Assembly: GCF_020150815.1 (NCBI RefSeq) | Contig: NZ_CP083723.1 | Location: 1,612,001 to 1,676,000, forward strand | Direction of reading: 5' to 3' | Origin: Haloprofundus salilacus | Lineage (GTDB): Archaea > Halobacteriota > Halobacteria > Halobacteriales > Haloferacaceae | Length of the DNA stretch: 64,000 nucleotides | Part shown: piece after piece, positions 34,695 through 43,516 of the stretch | How the letters are laid out: each line of letters starts with the position of its first letter | How positions within the stretch are numbered: the first letter of the stretch is position 1 | Position numbers and translations under genes: made by a program | The notes under the pieces: generated by a model | Databases searched by the model: none | Told to the model about the DNA's origin: nothing | The model's input: only the letters and a program-made list of their open reading frames with translations

Positions 34695-35491
34695 GCCGAC
34701 TCACCGTTGGCAACGACCTGCTCGGAAGGTTCCGGAGGAACAGCCGAATCTGCGTCTTCGTCGGGAGGAGTGAGGTCGACCTCTTCGGGGTCGAGGCCGA
34801 CGTCTTTCATCTCCTCTTGGACGGAGCGGTCAACGTCGTACTCTTCGAGTACACGGTCGACGGCTTGCTCGATACCATGTCCTTCGTCAGGAAGCGAGCC
34901 TTTCTCGAACGTGTCGATAACGTGCAGCGTCGTGTCGACGGTGGCCGAGCGGACGATACCCCACAGAGAGGTATTGAGCTTGAAACCTTCGCGAGCGTCA
35001 GGTTCGAGGAGGTAGCGAAACTCCCATATCTTCGTGACCGCTGTGAGGAGTTCACGGTCGGTCATCGAACCGCGCCACGTCCCTTCGACCGTCATCGCTT
35101 CGATATCGACGTTTTTGCCGATATAGAGGTTCGAGGCCACGTCGTCGAGCTTCCCATCCAGAACCTCGATTTCGATGAAGGACTCGTATGGGAACTGGTA
35201 GAGCGCGCCGTCGAATCGAGCTGCATCAACGTCGAGGAGGTAGACGTAGTTCGGGTCGTACAGCAGTCCAGTGATGTAGCTGCCGACGATGACACCGAGA
35301 GGAGAGATGAGCAGTGCTGTGACGAGGAACAGCTTCGCCCACCGAGGAACCACCGGATCGAACTCAAAGTACATCGCCCCGAGGACGAGGATAACGATTA
35401 CAGCTGCGATGGACCAGAAGCGAGCCTTAACGAAGTCGAGCAGTAGCTCGAATTTCGAGGGTCGCTCAGAACGCCTAATAGGGTCATTCAT
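34691..35491 (-). CDS. Pleolipovirus-type membrane protein with two N-terminal helices
   Basis: The 266 residues include two hydrophobic helices at about 28-46 and 53-74. A long soluble region follows (LYQFPYESFIEIEVLDGKLDD and a DREL-containing helix), then an acidic Pro/Glu-rich tail. Comparable two-helix proteins sit just before the NTPase gene in pleolipovirus genomes and are conserved there with unknown function. It overlaps both neighbours by four bases. It probably acts with the NTPase at the membrane, by position only. Confidence 0.78.
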   Translation of the reverse strand: MNDPIRRSERPSKFELLLDFVKARFWSIAAVIVILVLGAMYFEFDPVVPRWAKLFLVTALLISPLGVIVGSYITGLLYDPNYVYLLDVDAARFDGALYQFPYESFIEIEVLDGKLDDVASNLYIGKNVDIEAMTVEGTWRGSMTDRELLTAVTKIWEFRYLLEPDAREGFKLNTSLWGIVRSATVDTTLHVIDTFEKGSLPDEGHGIEQAVDRVLEEYDVDRSVQEEMKDVGLDPEEVDLTPPDEDADSAVPPEPSEQVVANGESA

Positions 35492-36117
35492 CGTGGACCA
35501 CTCAACCTTTCAGGAGATTCGGAGCGCCCGGAGATCGTTCGGAAGACCACGATGATGCTGACTATTGCGACCGAGCAAGCGCCAGCAACGGCAGCGAGTT
35601 GTACGTCAGACTGTGTGAACGGACCCGATATGAGCGGTGGGTTATGTTCGAGGACGACGCCCTTGATGCGCGGACCGGTGTCGACGGTCGCCGCGACGGT
35701 GCCGTCGTCGGAGACCACAGGCACCTCGACGCGGTTCAGTCCCTCGCGGAGCGGAACGCGGTGCTTCGGTGTTGACTGTCCTTGCATCACGGCCACGGCG
35801 TCGACGACGGTTACGAATTGAGCCTTGTCGGACTCGATGACCATGATGAGGCGGCCATTTTTGTAGGACTTGTCGAGGACGCGGGTTTCGGAGTCGATTG
35901 GTTCAGCGGGTTTGTCTGTGCTGTACGAGTCGAGTGCCTCAGCGGCGGCTTCGGCGGCCGCCGAGGAATTGTTGGCTTCTTGTGCTAGCGCCGTCGCAGG
36001 CGACAGAGCTGTCGCTACGAAAACGAGCAGCAGGAAAAACTGTGGTTTTATGTGGTTGTACGCTCTGGTTATCTGTTCTTCGCAGCAGCGCCGAGCGCGA
36101 GCGCGCCTGCGCCCCAT
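35488..36117 (-). CDS. Secreted membrane-anchored provirus protein
   Basis: The 209 residues have a long basic N-region followed by a hydrophobic signal (FFLLLVFVATALSPATALA, cleavage likely near AQE), a beta-rich ectodomain, and a C-terminal membrane helix (about 170-192) with a short basic tail. The only ATG upstream of the signal is at 36117. That makes the gene overlap the end of the spike gene by 49 bases, an unusually large overlap for this block. A non-ATG start nearer the signal is possible. It may be a minor envelope protein. Confidence 0.7.
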   Translation of the reverse strand: MGRRRARARRCCEEQITRAYNHIKPQFFLLLVFVATALSPATALAQEANNSSAAAEAAAEALDSYSTDKPAEPIDSETRVLDKSYKNGRLIMVIESDKAQFVTVVDAVAVMQGQSTPKHRVPLREGLNRVEVPVVSDDGTVAATVDTGPRIKGVVLEHNPPLISGPFTQSDVQLAAVAGACSVAIVSIIVVFRTISGRSESPERLSGPR

Positions 36118-37883
36118 CCGATGATAGGGATTCCCATGATTTTCTCGCTCAGGAAGTCCGAGGCCCCTTCAGTGGCGGAGCCCCCGGACTGGCTCTCCTC
36201 GAACTTCTCGATGAGTTCGGAGTGTCGCTCTTCCTGAGCTTTCCACTCTTCTTTCGTGATGTAGTTCGAGTCGTCGTGCGGTTGCGACTTCGTGTACTCG
36301 GCGGAGTCGTGCTCGACGCCGCCGGAGTCGACGAAGGTCAGAATTTCGAACGTGTCGACGAGTTGCACCGTGACGTAGGTCGTCTCGTCGACGCCAGCAT
36401 CGAACGTCACCTCGTCGACGCTCGTTGTGGCGGTGTCCAATTGGTTCGAGAGGTCGGCCTCGAAGCCAGTACCGGTGTTGGTGAAAGCGGTTGCAGTGAC
36501 GGTTGCCGTCTCCCCATCAGTCGTGCTGATGTGGAAGTCCACGTCGGAGTACGGCTCCTGTGTGAACGTGACGGTTCCGGCGTCGATGGAAGACTCGAAC
36601 GCACTCCACGTACCTTCAGCCTCCGAGGCGTCGTAGGTGAAGAAGTACGAGTGAGAGTCGGCGGACGGGTCGACGCTACCCGTTTGTAGCGTCGTCTCAG
36701 CGGTGGTAGCGATAACGCCGTCGAGGGTCGCGCCGATTTGGCTGAAGTAGACGCGCGCCTCGCGGTCGAGGTCGACAGCTACGTTCAGCGCCATTAGGTC
36801 AGCGATAGCCTGATTGAACTCCTCGTCGTCCGAGGTCATCGCCGCGAGTTCTCGCGGCGTGAGCAGTTCAGCAGGGTCGAGTTCGCCTGCTTCTACTTGT
36901 GAGTAGACGGTATCAACCCAGAGGATGATACCGTCTCGGACGCTGGTGAACTTAGCGTCTATGTCGTCGTAGACAGGTTTCCAGTCGGCGTGTTGGAGGT
37001 AGGTGACGTTGCCAGCACTACCACCATCGACGACGACGTGGTTGTTCGTGTACTGCCCAGTGTCCTCGAAGAACGGGTCCCATTGGTACAGCGTGTCGGA
37101 GCCAGTGCCCTGTTCGAGCGTCTGAATGGTGAACGAGTCACCTTCAGGCGTGATGTTGTAGCTGTTCTCGACAGGCTGGTTGAAGTGGTACGTACTGTGG
37201 TTGCCACCGTGGATGAGGTCGGCAGCGTCGGACCGGAAGCCAGAGTGCTCAGAGGCCATCGCGTGGATGGACATGAGTTCGTTGACCGACTCGTTCCACG
37301 TCTTGAGGAAGTTCCTCTTGACAGTGAGTTCGTACTCGTTGACAGCAGCCACAGCAGCGTCTTGGACTGCCGACTGTGACAGTTCTTGATTCAGCGCGTC
37401 GATAGCGGCCATCTTCGCATCGCCATACGCGGCGTGCTCGATGCCTTGGATGATGTTGCGGTTGTCGACGAACGTCGAGGCGTTCGTGCTCTGCCGGACG
37501 TTGGCAGTGTCGTAGGCCTTCGCGCGGAGCGTGTCCGCTGTGAGGCCTTCGGGCGGCGGGTTCGAGCCAAGCACTTCGTACTCGCGCAGCGCCCACCCGG
37601 TTGCAGCGCCGATGGCGAGGCCACCGAGTGCGGCGACGCCGACTGCGCCAGCAGCGACACAGACGCCGCCACATACGAATGCGTCGGCCTCTTGGACAGG
37701 ACCATCGTCAAGAGCCATAGAGCCAGTGCCGACGAGAGCAGCACCGGAGGTTACCCCCACGCCCTTGAGGAAGGTCCGTCGGTTGAGTCGTGATGTGATC
37801 GGAGTCGCTGTAGATTCGCTGCGCGAATCATCGGCGCGACCGCCGCGCCGATCAGGCGACTCTTCGGTTTGGTTTTGTGGCAT
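36069..37883 (-). CDS. Putative spike protein (Tat-exported, C-terminally anchored)
   Basis: This is the largest structural-type protein, 604 residues. A Tat signal RRTFLKGVGV (35-44) is followed by a short hydrophobic stretch; residues 65-95 contain a Gly/Ala-rich hydrophobic region. A long beta-rich ectodomain with many Asp/Thr/Asn residues follows. Before the end there is a coiled-coil-like helix (KEEWKAQEERHSELIEKFEE), then a C-terminal membrane anchor (PIIGWGAGALALGA). That plan (export signal, large ectodomain, stalk coiled coil, C-terminal anchor) is that of pleolipovirus spikes, which mediate attachment and fusion. The neighbouring small membrane proteins and NTPase agree. Confidence 0.85.
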   Translation of the reverse strand: MPQNQTEESPDRRGGRADDSRSESTATPITSRLNRRTFLKGVGVTSGAALVGTGSMALDDGPVQEADAFVCGGVCVAAGAVGVAALGGLAIGAATGWALREYEVLGSNPPPEGLTADTLRAKAYDTANVRQSTNASTFVDNRNIIQGIEHAAYGDAKMAAIDALNQELSQSAVQDAAVAAVNEYELTVKRNFLKTWNESVNELMSIHAMASEHSGFRSDAADLIHGGNHSTYHFNQPVENSYNITPEGDSFTIQTLEQGTGSDTLYQWDPFFEDTGQYTNNHVVVDGGSAGNVTYLQHADWKPVYDDIDAKFTSVRDGIILWVDTVYSQVEAGELDPAELLTPRELAAMTSDDEEFNQAIADLMALNVAVDLDREARVYFSQIGATLDGVIATTAETTLQTGSVDPSADSHSYFFTYDASEAEGTWSAFESSIDAGTVTFTQEPYSDVDFHISTTDGETATVTATAFTNTGTGFEADLSNQLDTATTSVDEVTFDAGVDETTYVTVQLVDTFEILTFVDSGGVEHDSAEYTKSQPHDDSNYITKEEWKAQEERHSELIEKFEESQSGGSATEGASDFLSEKIMGIPIIGWGAGALALGAAAKNR

Positions 37884-37885
37884 GG

Positions 37886-38377
37886 TTATTCGTCCAAGTA
37901 GAACCAGCCGCCGATTAGTGCGAGAACACCGATGAACCAGTACGGAATACCGGCGAAGTCGCCCTCAGGCAGGAAGCCACCTCCGGTGCCCATCCGTCCG
38001 ATAACACCGGACTCGATGAGTTCGGCCGACTCACCGTCGACAGTGATTCGGACCTCTTCGTAGGCCGAGCCGTCGACAGCGAGCGTGTCGGTCACCGTGT
38101 CGTTCTCGCCAGCGGAGACGGTCGAGGTTCCGAGTTCTGTCTCGGTGCCGTTGGCGTCGATGCCGGTGTACGTGACGGTCACGTCACCCGTGACGGCCGT
38201 GCCGTTGTCGTCGTAGGTGGTGTTCATCACGTCGATGTACATCTCCGTGGTGTCGTTGTTGACGGCGTGCGTCTCGTTGTGCAGTTCGGTCACTTCGGCG
38301 GCGACGCCACCGATGGCGAAGCCGCCGACAAGCAGGAGCAGCAGCGCAGCGAGCGCGACCGTGATGCGACCGCGCAT
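37886..38377 (-). CDS. Small secreted protein with C-terminal anchor
   Basis: The 163 residues have an N-terminal signal peptide (residues 1-27, cleavage near VAAEV), an Asn/Thr-rich ectodomain with many NxT/S sequons (likely N-glycosylated), and a C-terminal helix (IPYWFIGVLALIGGWFYL) ending in DE. It lies directly upstream of the spike gene (two bases between), and its start shares one base with the stop of the 41-residue gene. It is probably a second envelope protein or spike partner. No homologue is named. Confidence 0.75.
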   Translation of the reverse strand: MRGRITVALAALLLLLVGGFAIGGVAAEVTELHNETHAVNNDTTEMYIDVMNTTYDDNGTAVTGDVTVTYTGIDANGTETELGTSTVSAGENDTVTDTLAVDGSAYEEVRITVDGESAELIESGVIGRMGTGGGFLPEGDFAGIPYWFIGVLALIGGWFYLDE

Positions 38378-38502
38378 CAGAATCGCGCCTCCGGGACGAG
38401 TTGTTCACAGTTCGGACACTGATTCACGTCGTAGGGGAAGCGAGTGCCGCAGCACTCGCGGTAGAGACCGGACGGTCCGCGAACGGTGGTGTGTCTGTTC
38501 AT
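38377..38502 (-). CDS. 41-residue zinc-ribbon microprotein
   Basis: A short ORF is wedged between two structural genes. It overlaps the upstream gene by four bases and the downstream one by one base, which strongly supports translation. Cysteines occur in YRECCGTRFP and NQCPNCEQL, enough for one zinc site. It is too short for normal gene finders. Its function is unknown; an assembly or regulatory factor is possible. Confidence 0.65.
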   Translation of the reverse strand: MNRHTTVRGPSGLYRECCGTRFPYDVNQCPNCEQLVPEARF

Positions 38503-38894
38503 CGGACAGCCACTCCCCACGAGACGATAGTGGCGATGAACGCGATCACAGCGAGTGCGGTCGAGTCGGCAACCGCATCGGCGAACATTCCGACGTACTG
38601 GTTGCCGAGGATGACAGCCGGACCAGCAGTGATAGCGACCTTTTCCCAGTCCTCGTAGCGGTCGAACGACTTCGTGTCCGAGGATGCGAACGCAAGGACG
38701 TAGGCGCCGAGCGAACCGAGGGAGGCGTGCTGCGTGGTGAGCGTGTACTCCAGCCAGACGAGTTCTACCGACGAGATGCCGCCGAACGAGTACAGCGAGG
38801 CAACGGCGAAGAAGATGCCAATGAACGCAGGCACCGTCCGCAGATGTGCGTAGTTGCCGAGGGTGTTCGACATCTGTCGTCGAGCGGAGGCCAT
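38499..38894 (-). CDS. Small polytopic membrane protein (pleolipovirus VP3-like)
   Basis: The 131 residues have about four hydrophobic segments (roughly 21-38, 44-68, 86-102, 108-129) and short charged ends. In pleolipoviruses a small internal membrane protein of this type is one of the two major virion proteins and is encoded beside the spike, as here. The start shares one base with the stop of the upstream gene (TAATG), and the stop overlaps the next start, so expression is tightly coupled. Confidence 0.8.
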   Translation of the reverse strand: MASARRQMSNTLGNYAHLRTVPAFIGIFFAVASLYSFGGISSVELVWLEYTLTTQHASLGSLGAYVLAFASSDTKSFDRYEDWEKVAITAGPAVILGNQYVGMFADAVADSTALAVIAFIATIVSWGVAVR

Positions 38895-39265
38895 TAGTTT
38901 CCTCCAGGTGCGCGAACGTCGAAGAGGTGGTACTCCACTTCTTCTCCGTCGTCGTTCTCGAACGTGTCCGTCTCAGAGAGCTTGCAGACTCCGAGCCAGT
39001 CACCGTTTCCGAGACCAGCGTCCCGGATTTTCCGGTCGATTTGTCCGTTCGACCAGAATTTGATCCGGTCGTCGAGCTGACCGTCGCGAGCCAGATGAAC
39101 CATGCTGTTTGAATTCGGACCGAGGTCGCGCTCGATCTCGACGATAACACCGAGTACCGGCTCACCAACTTCGAATCTGATTAGCTCTTCTCCGTCGTCG
39201 TAGTCGTCGTTCGAGTCTTCGATTGGTTCGAGGTCGTCGAACGAGACAGGCTTTTCAGTTGCCAT
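38894..39265 (-). CDS. First gene of the structural block, unknown acidic protein
   Basis: The 123 residues have a very acidic N-terminus (DDLEPIEDSNDDYDDGEE), then beta-strands (RFEVGEPVLGVIVEIERDLG and DWLGVCKLSETDTF) that look like an OB or other small beta-barrel. No signal or helix is seen. It is the promoter-proximal gene of the eight-gene block. The ATG at 39265 was chosen because the longer frame reads through an AT-rich intergenic repeat. A DNA-binding role is possible but not supported by a clear motif. Confidence 0.75.
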   Translation of the reverse strand: MATEKPVSFDDLEPIEDSNDDYDDGEELIRFEVGEPVLGVIVEIERDLGPNSNSMVHLARDGQLDDRIKFWSNGQIDRKIRDAGLGNGDWLGVCKLSETDTFENDDGEEVEYHLFDVRAPGGN

Positions 39266-39390
39266 ACAATATCCGAAATGTCCGGTTCGAACGTATACCT
39301 CAGATGAAACGTAGTGAAAGTAGAAACCGGAGGACTGCAGCTCTGTCGAACCACGACTACTCAGGGATGTGGAACGCATGTCTTCCACTG

Positions 39391-39447
39391 GCTCTGTTGA
39401 AACCCTCAATCAGTGATAAATTGGTGAGGCCGTACTGAATACAGAGC
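39391..39447. repeat. 57-bp segment bounded by 7-bp inverted repeats (possible IS/MITE relic)
   Basis: gctctgt at 39391-39397 and acagagc at 39441-39447 are exact reverse complements. The left end continues tgaaaccctca, which resembles, from memory, the terminal repeats of some haloarchaeal IS5-type elements. It lies in the 282-base gap between the structural block and the AT-rich cargo and so may mark the joint of the two. Confidence 0.35.
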
Positions 39448-39547
39448 AAGTCGGTCACTCAACCTCGCCGTTACAGATATGATTCTTCGCAGAACTTTTG
39501 TTATTAGGGAAACACTCTTTTTGGCACAAGTTCAATCGATTGATAAG

Positions 39548-39898
39548 ATGCCAGGATTGGAGCACGGATACGAACGAGGAGTCGGGATGATTGCCCAGAC
39601 CGTAATCGTAGCCGTACTCATCGGTAAGGGTGTTCCAATCCTAGTCGAAGCAGGACTCCTCCCACGAGGATTGTTCTGGTGGGTTATTCCTGCCTCAATA
39701 TTCTCTGCGGTGATGACAGTCGATGCATCTCGATTTTGGTCCTTCGGCTACCTTGCAGGTGTCGTTATCGGAATTGCTATCGCTCTTCCGTTGTTCATAC
39801 GAGCAGGATTTCTCGGCCCGCTCGACTTACTGATTTATGGCGGTGTCGCAGTCGGTGCTGTCGGTCTCCGGGTGAAGATTCACAGTTCGAGCTTCTGA
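39548..39898 (+). CDS. Small membrane protein, AT-rich cargo gene 1
   Basis: The 116 residues form about four membrane segments (IAQTVIVAVLIGKGVPILV; LFWWVIPASIFSAVM; LAGVVIGIAIALPLFI; LIYGGVAVGAVGL). No family is recognised. The inner ATG at 39548 is favoured over 39479 since the hydrophobic part follows directly. First of three same-strand genes with composition unlike the host and unlike the structural block. Confidence 0.65.
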   Translation: MPGLEHGYERGVGMIAQTVIVAVLIGKGVPILVEAGLLPRGLFWWVIPASIFSAVMTVDASRFWSFGYLAGVVIGIAIALPLFIRAGFLGPLDLLIYGGVAVGAVGLRVKIHSSSF

Positions 39899-39971
39899 AT
39901 CGTATATAAATCGATTCCTAACAGTAGCCTATCCAGTAACTACATAAAACCAGAATTACTGTCTCCTCTCA

Positions 39972-40637
39972 ATGGAACGAGGTACAAAAATCTCGATTAT
40001 ACTCACTATTTTGTTCGTAGGTGTCCCTTCGATTGGAAGCTTCTACCTGCCTCTACTCACCGATTTCGTTGGTTGGCTTCCACTTGATTTCATCTTCACC
40101 TGGATGAGTCGAGTAGGGATACTAACACTCGGATTCACCCTCGGCTGGTATCTGCGAGCCGGCTCAGAGACGACTGATGCTGAACGAGTGGATGCAATTG
40201 AAGGTTGTATCCAGAAAGACGGCATCGCCTGGAAAGGAACAGCTACACTATCGAGAGGGCAACTCGTAGACTACGACCTCCCTTACAAGCCGATTTGCCC
40301 AAAGTGCCAGACACCGATGAAGAAGGACACTTTCGAAGCATCGATTCCACAGCGTCGGCGGAACCCGAGTTACTCTCGCTCAAGCCAATCCAAGAATATC
40401 TGGGCGTGTCCGAACGATGATTGCGGCCATGCAGCGGATAGAAGTGCAGGTAAGCACGATGAAGCAGAGAATCTATTCGAACGTCACATTGGACGAATAG
40501 TCGAGAGTGAAGGTGAGAAATACTCGCTCAACGATCTCATCGACCGAATCGATGGTAAAGTCACGCCTCGGCGAATCTGGGAAGAATACTACAAAGTCAC
40601 GAGTGAACCACACATCTCTACGAACTGTTTTCACTAA
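39972..40637 (+). CDS. Two-helix membrane protein with zinc-binding cytoplasmic domain, cargo gene 2
   Basis: The 221 residues have two N-terminal helices (about 7-28 and 46-64). A soluble part follows with a four-cysteine module: CPKCQTPM and, 38 residues on, CPNDDCGHAAD. After that come a helical segment EAENLFERHIGRIVESEGE and a short winged-helix-like tail. The family is unknown to me. It ends two bases before the next gene starts, so they are co-transcribed. A membrane-tethered sensor with zinc ribbon is the simplest reading. Confidence 0.7.
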   Translation: MERGTKISIILTILFVGVPSIGSFYLPLLTDFVGWLPLDFIFTWMSRVGILTLGFTLGWYLRAGSETTDAERVDAIEGCIQKDGIAWKGTATLSRGQLVDYDLPYKPICPKCQTPMKKDTFEASIPQRRRNPSYSRSSQSKNIWACPNDDCGHAADRSAGKHDEAENLFERHIGRIVESEGEKYSLNDLIDRIDGKVTPRRIWEEYYKVTSEPHISTNCFH

Positions 40638-40639
40638 CA

Positions 40640-41542
40640 ATGGTTGACTGGGTTAGTTTCCTCATCGGCATCGGAATCGGGCTTCTTCCGTCTATTGGCT
40701 ATCTCATCTTGAGAGGAACGTTATTCGAGTACCAAGAGTGGCGAAAACGAAAACAGGAAACAAAGGAGTGGTATGACGAAGTTGAGCGGGCGGTCAACGG
40801 TATCAAAGAAGCGTGGCACTATTCAGGGGTACGTCCAGGAAAAGAGGCGAAGAGACGTACTGACGAAGAGATGGAGAAGTACACAGAGCGATTGAAAGAA
40901 CATAGAACGCACCAGAACGCTACAGCGGAGATAGTAGAGAAGATGAACGAGATAATCGAATTGTGGGACCGAAGTCGAAGTCTTGTTCTGCAGAAAAATC
41001 GGTCTCATATGTACCTTGACCGAGGCGAGCGTATTTCAGATGAAGCTGAAGAGCTTAAAGACCTTCTCGACTGGGAACGGAAAGGAAGATCTCAAAAATT
41101 CATCCTCAGTATCCCGACGAGAGCTTGTGAGCGTATAGACCAAGTTCGAAAGTGGTGGTATCAGCGCAAAAATAATCCATTATCTTACGATGTATATCGG
41201 GAGATTAGTTCTAATATTTCTGCTGAAGAAGTTTCAGCGTTCGCCAACGGGGAGCGTTTCTTAGAAATCAATCGAGAGTACAGTACTGATGCTGTGTTCT
41301 ATCATATTGACGAGGAGAAGTACAACGTTTTCGAGATCGGCTTCAATTCCAACGATGAGGTTGAAATAATCGATAAACATGCAGGTAGGGGGCTTTCAGA
41401 ACGTATGCTTCTAAAACGACTTTCCTTAGCAGAGTCAGTCAGAACAATTCCATATGATGAAATTGTGCCGAACGGACAGAGTATAGAGGAATTTGAATAC
41501 GATACGGACAACGAAGCAGACGCAGAAGTTGAAACAGAGTGA
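40640..41542 (+). CDS. Membrane-anchored coiled-coil protein, cargo gene 3
   Basis: The 300 residues have one N-terminal helix (VSFLIGIGIGLLPSIGYLIL). A long charged coiled coil follows (about 30-155), then a globular C-terminal region with YREISSNISAEEVSAFANG and YHIDEEKYNVFEIGF strands, and an acidic end. No family is recognised. It starts two bases after the zinc-domain gene, forming a coupled pair of membrane-anchored proteins. Its stop is about 40 bases from that of rep, in convergent orientation. Confidence 0.7.
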   Translation: MVDWVSFLIGIGIGLLPSIGYLILRGTLFEYQEWRKRKQETKEWYDEVERAVNGIKEAWHYSGVRPGKEAKRRTDEEMEKYTERLKEHRTHQNATAEIVEKMNEIIELWDRSRSLVLQKNRSHMYLDRGERISDEAEELKDLLDWERKGRSQKFILSIPTRACERIDQVRKWWYQRKNNPLSYDVYREISSNISAEEVSAFANGERFLEINREYSTDAVFYHIDEEKYNVFEIGFNSNDEVEIIDKHAGRGLSERMLLKRLSLAESVRTIPYDEIVPNGQSIEEFEYDTDNEADAEVETE

Positions 41543-41585
41543 CTGCCCCCCAAGAACACCCAATAGACTCAGCGACCTCTCTCGC

Positions 41586-43421
41586 TCAAATTCCTCGACT
41601 GAGAGGTTCAACGTAGCTGTTCCACCCATTTTCAGTCGGGTCACGAAGACCATGCCCTTCGACGAGGTGACCCGCAATTTGGTCGACCGTCTTGTTGTGG
41701 ACGTAGAGATTGCACTTTGGACAGCGCCAATGGGTGACAGTGTGACCGTCGACGGGAATCTCATCCGCAAACTCGTCGACAGGAAGATGAAGCGTAGCCA
41801 TGTCGATGCCACCGCCACCGGGTTGATGTTCTTTGCCGTCGCGGTCGACGATAGCCTCTAATTGCCACTCGCTATCGAGCGAGGTACGGCGGAACGATTC
41901 TTGCTTCGGTTGGACACCTTGGAGTACGTCGTTGACGATAGCCCGATGTCGCACCGGGTCGAGGGAGAGATCTCCGAGTAGACGAGGAACGGATGGTTGT
42001 TCGTCAGGGTGATGTTCTAACCACGATTCAACGCGCGAGCGAATTTTGGCCCGAAGGGTCGTCTCGCCGACCGCAGCAGCAGCAGTCGCAGACGGCCAGC
42101 GTTGGGAGAGTGTAAGATTGGCCTCGTCAGAGCCTCCATCGGCAACAGCATCAGCAACATCTGCATCCGGTATCGGCTCGTCGAGACGTGTCTGGTCGAT
42201 CATCCACCCGGAACCACAGCACTCACAGACTACGTCGAGGCCGTTCGCGTCGTTCCAGACCACGGAATCACCATGATCGTCAGACTGATTCGCGCCTTCG
42301 TATTCAGCGCGTTGCTGGCAGGCATCAGCTGCAATCGCGTCGTTCAGCAGTTGCGAGCGCGACGTCCGGCGTCGAGCAGCTGACCAGTAGACTGCACCCC
42401 AAGCGAGGTATTCAACTGGCTTCTCTAAAAGCTCCTCAGTATAGCCGCCCATGTAGGTCGCGAGGTACGAACCCATGTTCTCGACTGATTCGTTGACCGA
42501 AATTGCATCACGGTGAGCCGATTCGTTCGCGTATTCGCAGACTCCGACGTGCTTCTCGACGACACGTCGAAGTTCCTTCTCGACACGATGGATTTCGAGC
42601 TGACCAGCATCGAAGTAGATCCCGACGTGGAGATGCGTATAGCAAGCATTCATCCCGCCATCGCCACCGACACCGTGTGGTTCTGCTTGAAGCCAGTATC
42701 CCCACTCATCAGCGTCGAGACCGAGATGGTATTCCATCGTATTCCGCAGAGTATCACGCACACCGTTGTATGAAAAGGAATCGTGGAGCGAATCCAGAAA
42801 GTCGACCGGAGGCAGTCGAGACCCATCCGGAACTGACGAACCTGTCAGAGTCACCATCGCGGTCGCAGCGTTTTCCCATGCGGCTACGGATTTACCACCA
42901 GACGGCCTCTCACCGCCAGCCATCTGTCGTTGAAGTGCGAGCGCGCGGGCGTACTGTTTCTTCGAATATTCTTCGCCCCACGCATCAGTTAGAGGGATCT
43001 CGATTTGGTCACCACTATCGTTTGAAAAACGCGCGAGTAGTCCCCTGTAGCGGGTGTGAGCTGTGAGGAACGCAGAAAGCGCGTCTGACCACGTCGACGC
43101 CGAACGTTCGGCCAGCTCGGTTACCTCGAACGAGTCTTCATGCGGTTCGACAGGCTCAACGGTTGCATCACGCCACTCTGCTTCAGTTACGATACGGCGG
43201 AGTTTCCGACCGTGCGTACGCGAAAGCGGAAGGTCAGCCAATTCGGGATACTCCTCGATGAACTCCAGAACCCTCTCATGAACCCGCTCTTCGAGTTCGA
43301 GGGACGAAACGGCATCGTCGACAGCGAGTGTAGTCGCACTCCCGTCGGTCGTGCGACTATCGACGCTCCCGCTGGTCGCGTCGACCCCGCCACCCGCTGT
43401 CTCGCTAGACACGAAATCCAC
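41586..43421 (-). CDS. Rolling-circle replication initiator (HUH-type Rep)
   Basis: This is an initiator of 611 residues. Motif 1 is probably MVTLTGSS (about 189-196). Motif 2 is the HUH metal site THLHVGIYF (H263, H265). Motif 3 has tyrosines Y319, Y323 and Y327 in GSYLATYMGGYTEE. A WSAARRRTSRS segment follows, as in haloarchaeal plasmid and virus Reps. The C-terminal part adds CECCGSGW and a C2H2 finger (CPKCNLYVHNKTVDQIAGHLVEGH, read in parts), probably for origin binding. It should nick one strand of the circular element and prime replication. It is preceded on the same strand by two zinc-ribbon genes. Confidence 0.9.
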   Translation of the reverse strand: MDFVSSETAGGGVDATSGSVDSRTTDGSATTLAVDDAVSSLELEERVHERVLEFIEEYPELADLPLSRTHGRKLRRIVTEAEWRDATVEPVEPHEDSFEVTELAERSASTWSDALSAFLTAHTRYRGLLARFSNDSGDQIEIPLTDAWGEEYSKKQYARALALQRQMAGGERPSGGKSVAAWENAATAMVTLTGSSVPDGSRLPPVDFLDSLHDSFSYNGVRDTLRNTMEYHLGLDADEWGYWLQAEPHGVGGDGGMNACYTHLHVGIYFDAGQLEIHRVEKELRRVVEKHVGVCEYANESAHRDAISVNESVENMGSYLATYMGGYTEELLEKPVEYLAWGAVYWSAARRRTSRSQLLNDAIAADACQQRAEYEGANQSDDHGDSVVWNDANGLDVVCECCGSGWMIDQTRLDEPIPDADVADAVADGGSDEANLTLSQRWPSATAAAAVGETTLRAKIRSRVESWLEHHPDEQPSVPRLLGDLSLDPVRHRAIVNDVLQGVQPKQESFRRTSLDSEWQLEAIVDRDGKEHQPGGGGIDMATLHLPVDEFADEIPVDGHTVTHWRCPKCNLYVHNKTVDQIAGHLVEGHGLRDPTENGWNSYVEPLSRGI

Positions 43422-43516
43422 CGAAAACGGGGGTTACAGAGTTAGTCTCCTTGGAAGGCCAAGGGCCAACCCCCGGTTGGAACTCATCGCAAACGGTGGG
43501 AGTTCCGGCGTCGACG

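Noticed and set aside
39223-39438. 71-codon plus-strand frame between provirus modules
   Set aside because: It overlaps the start of a structural gene in antisense and the inverted-repeat relic; no motif supports translation.
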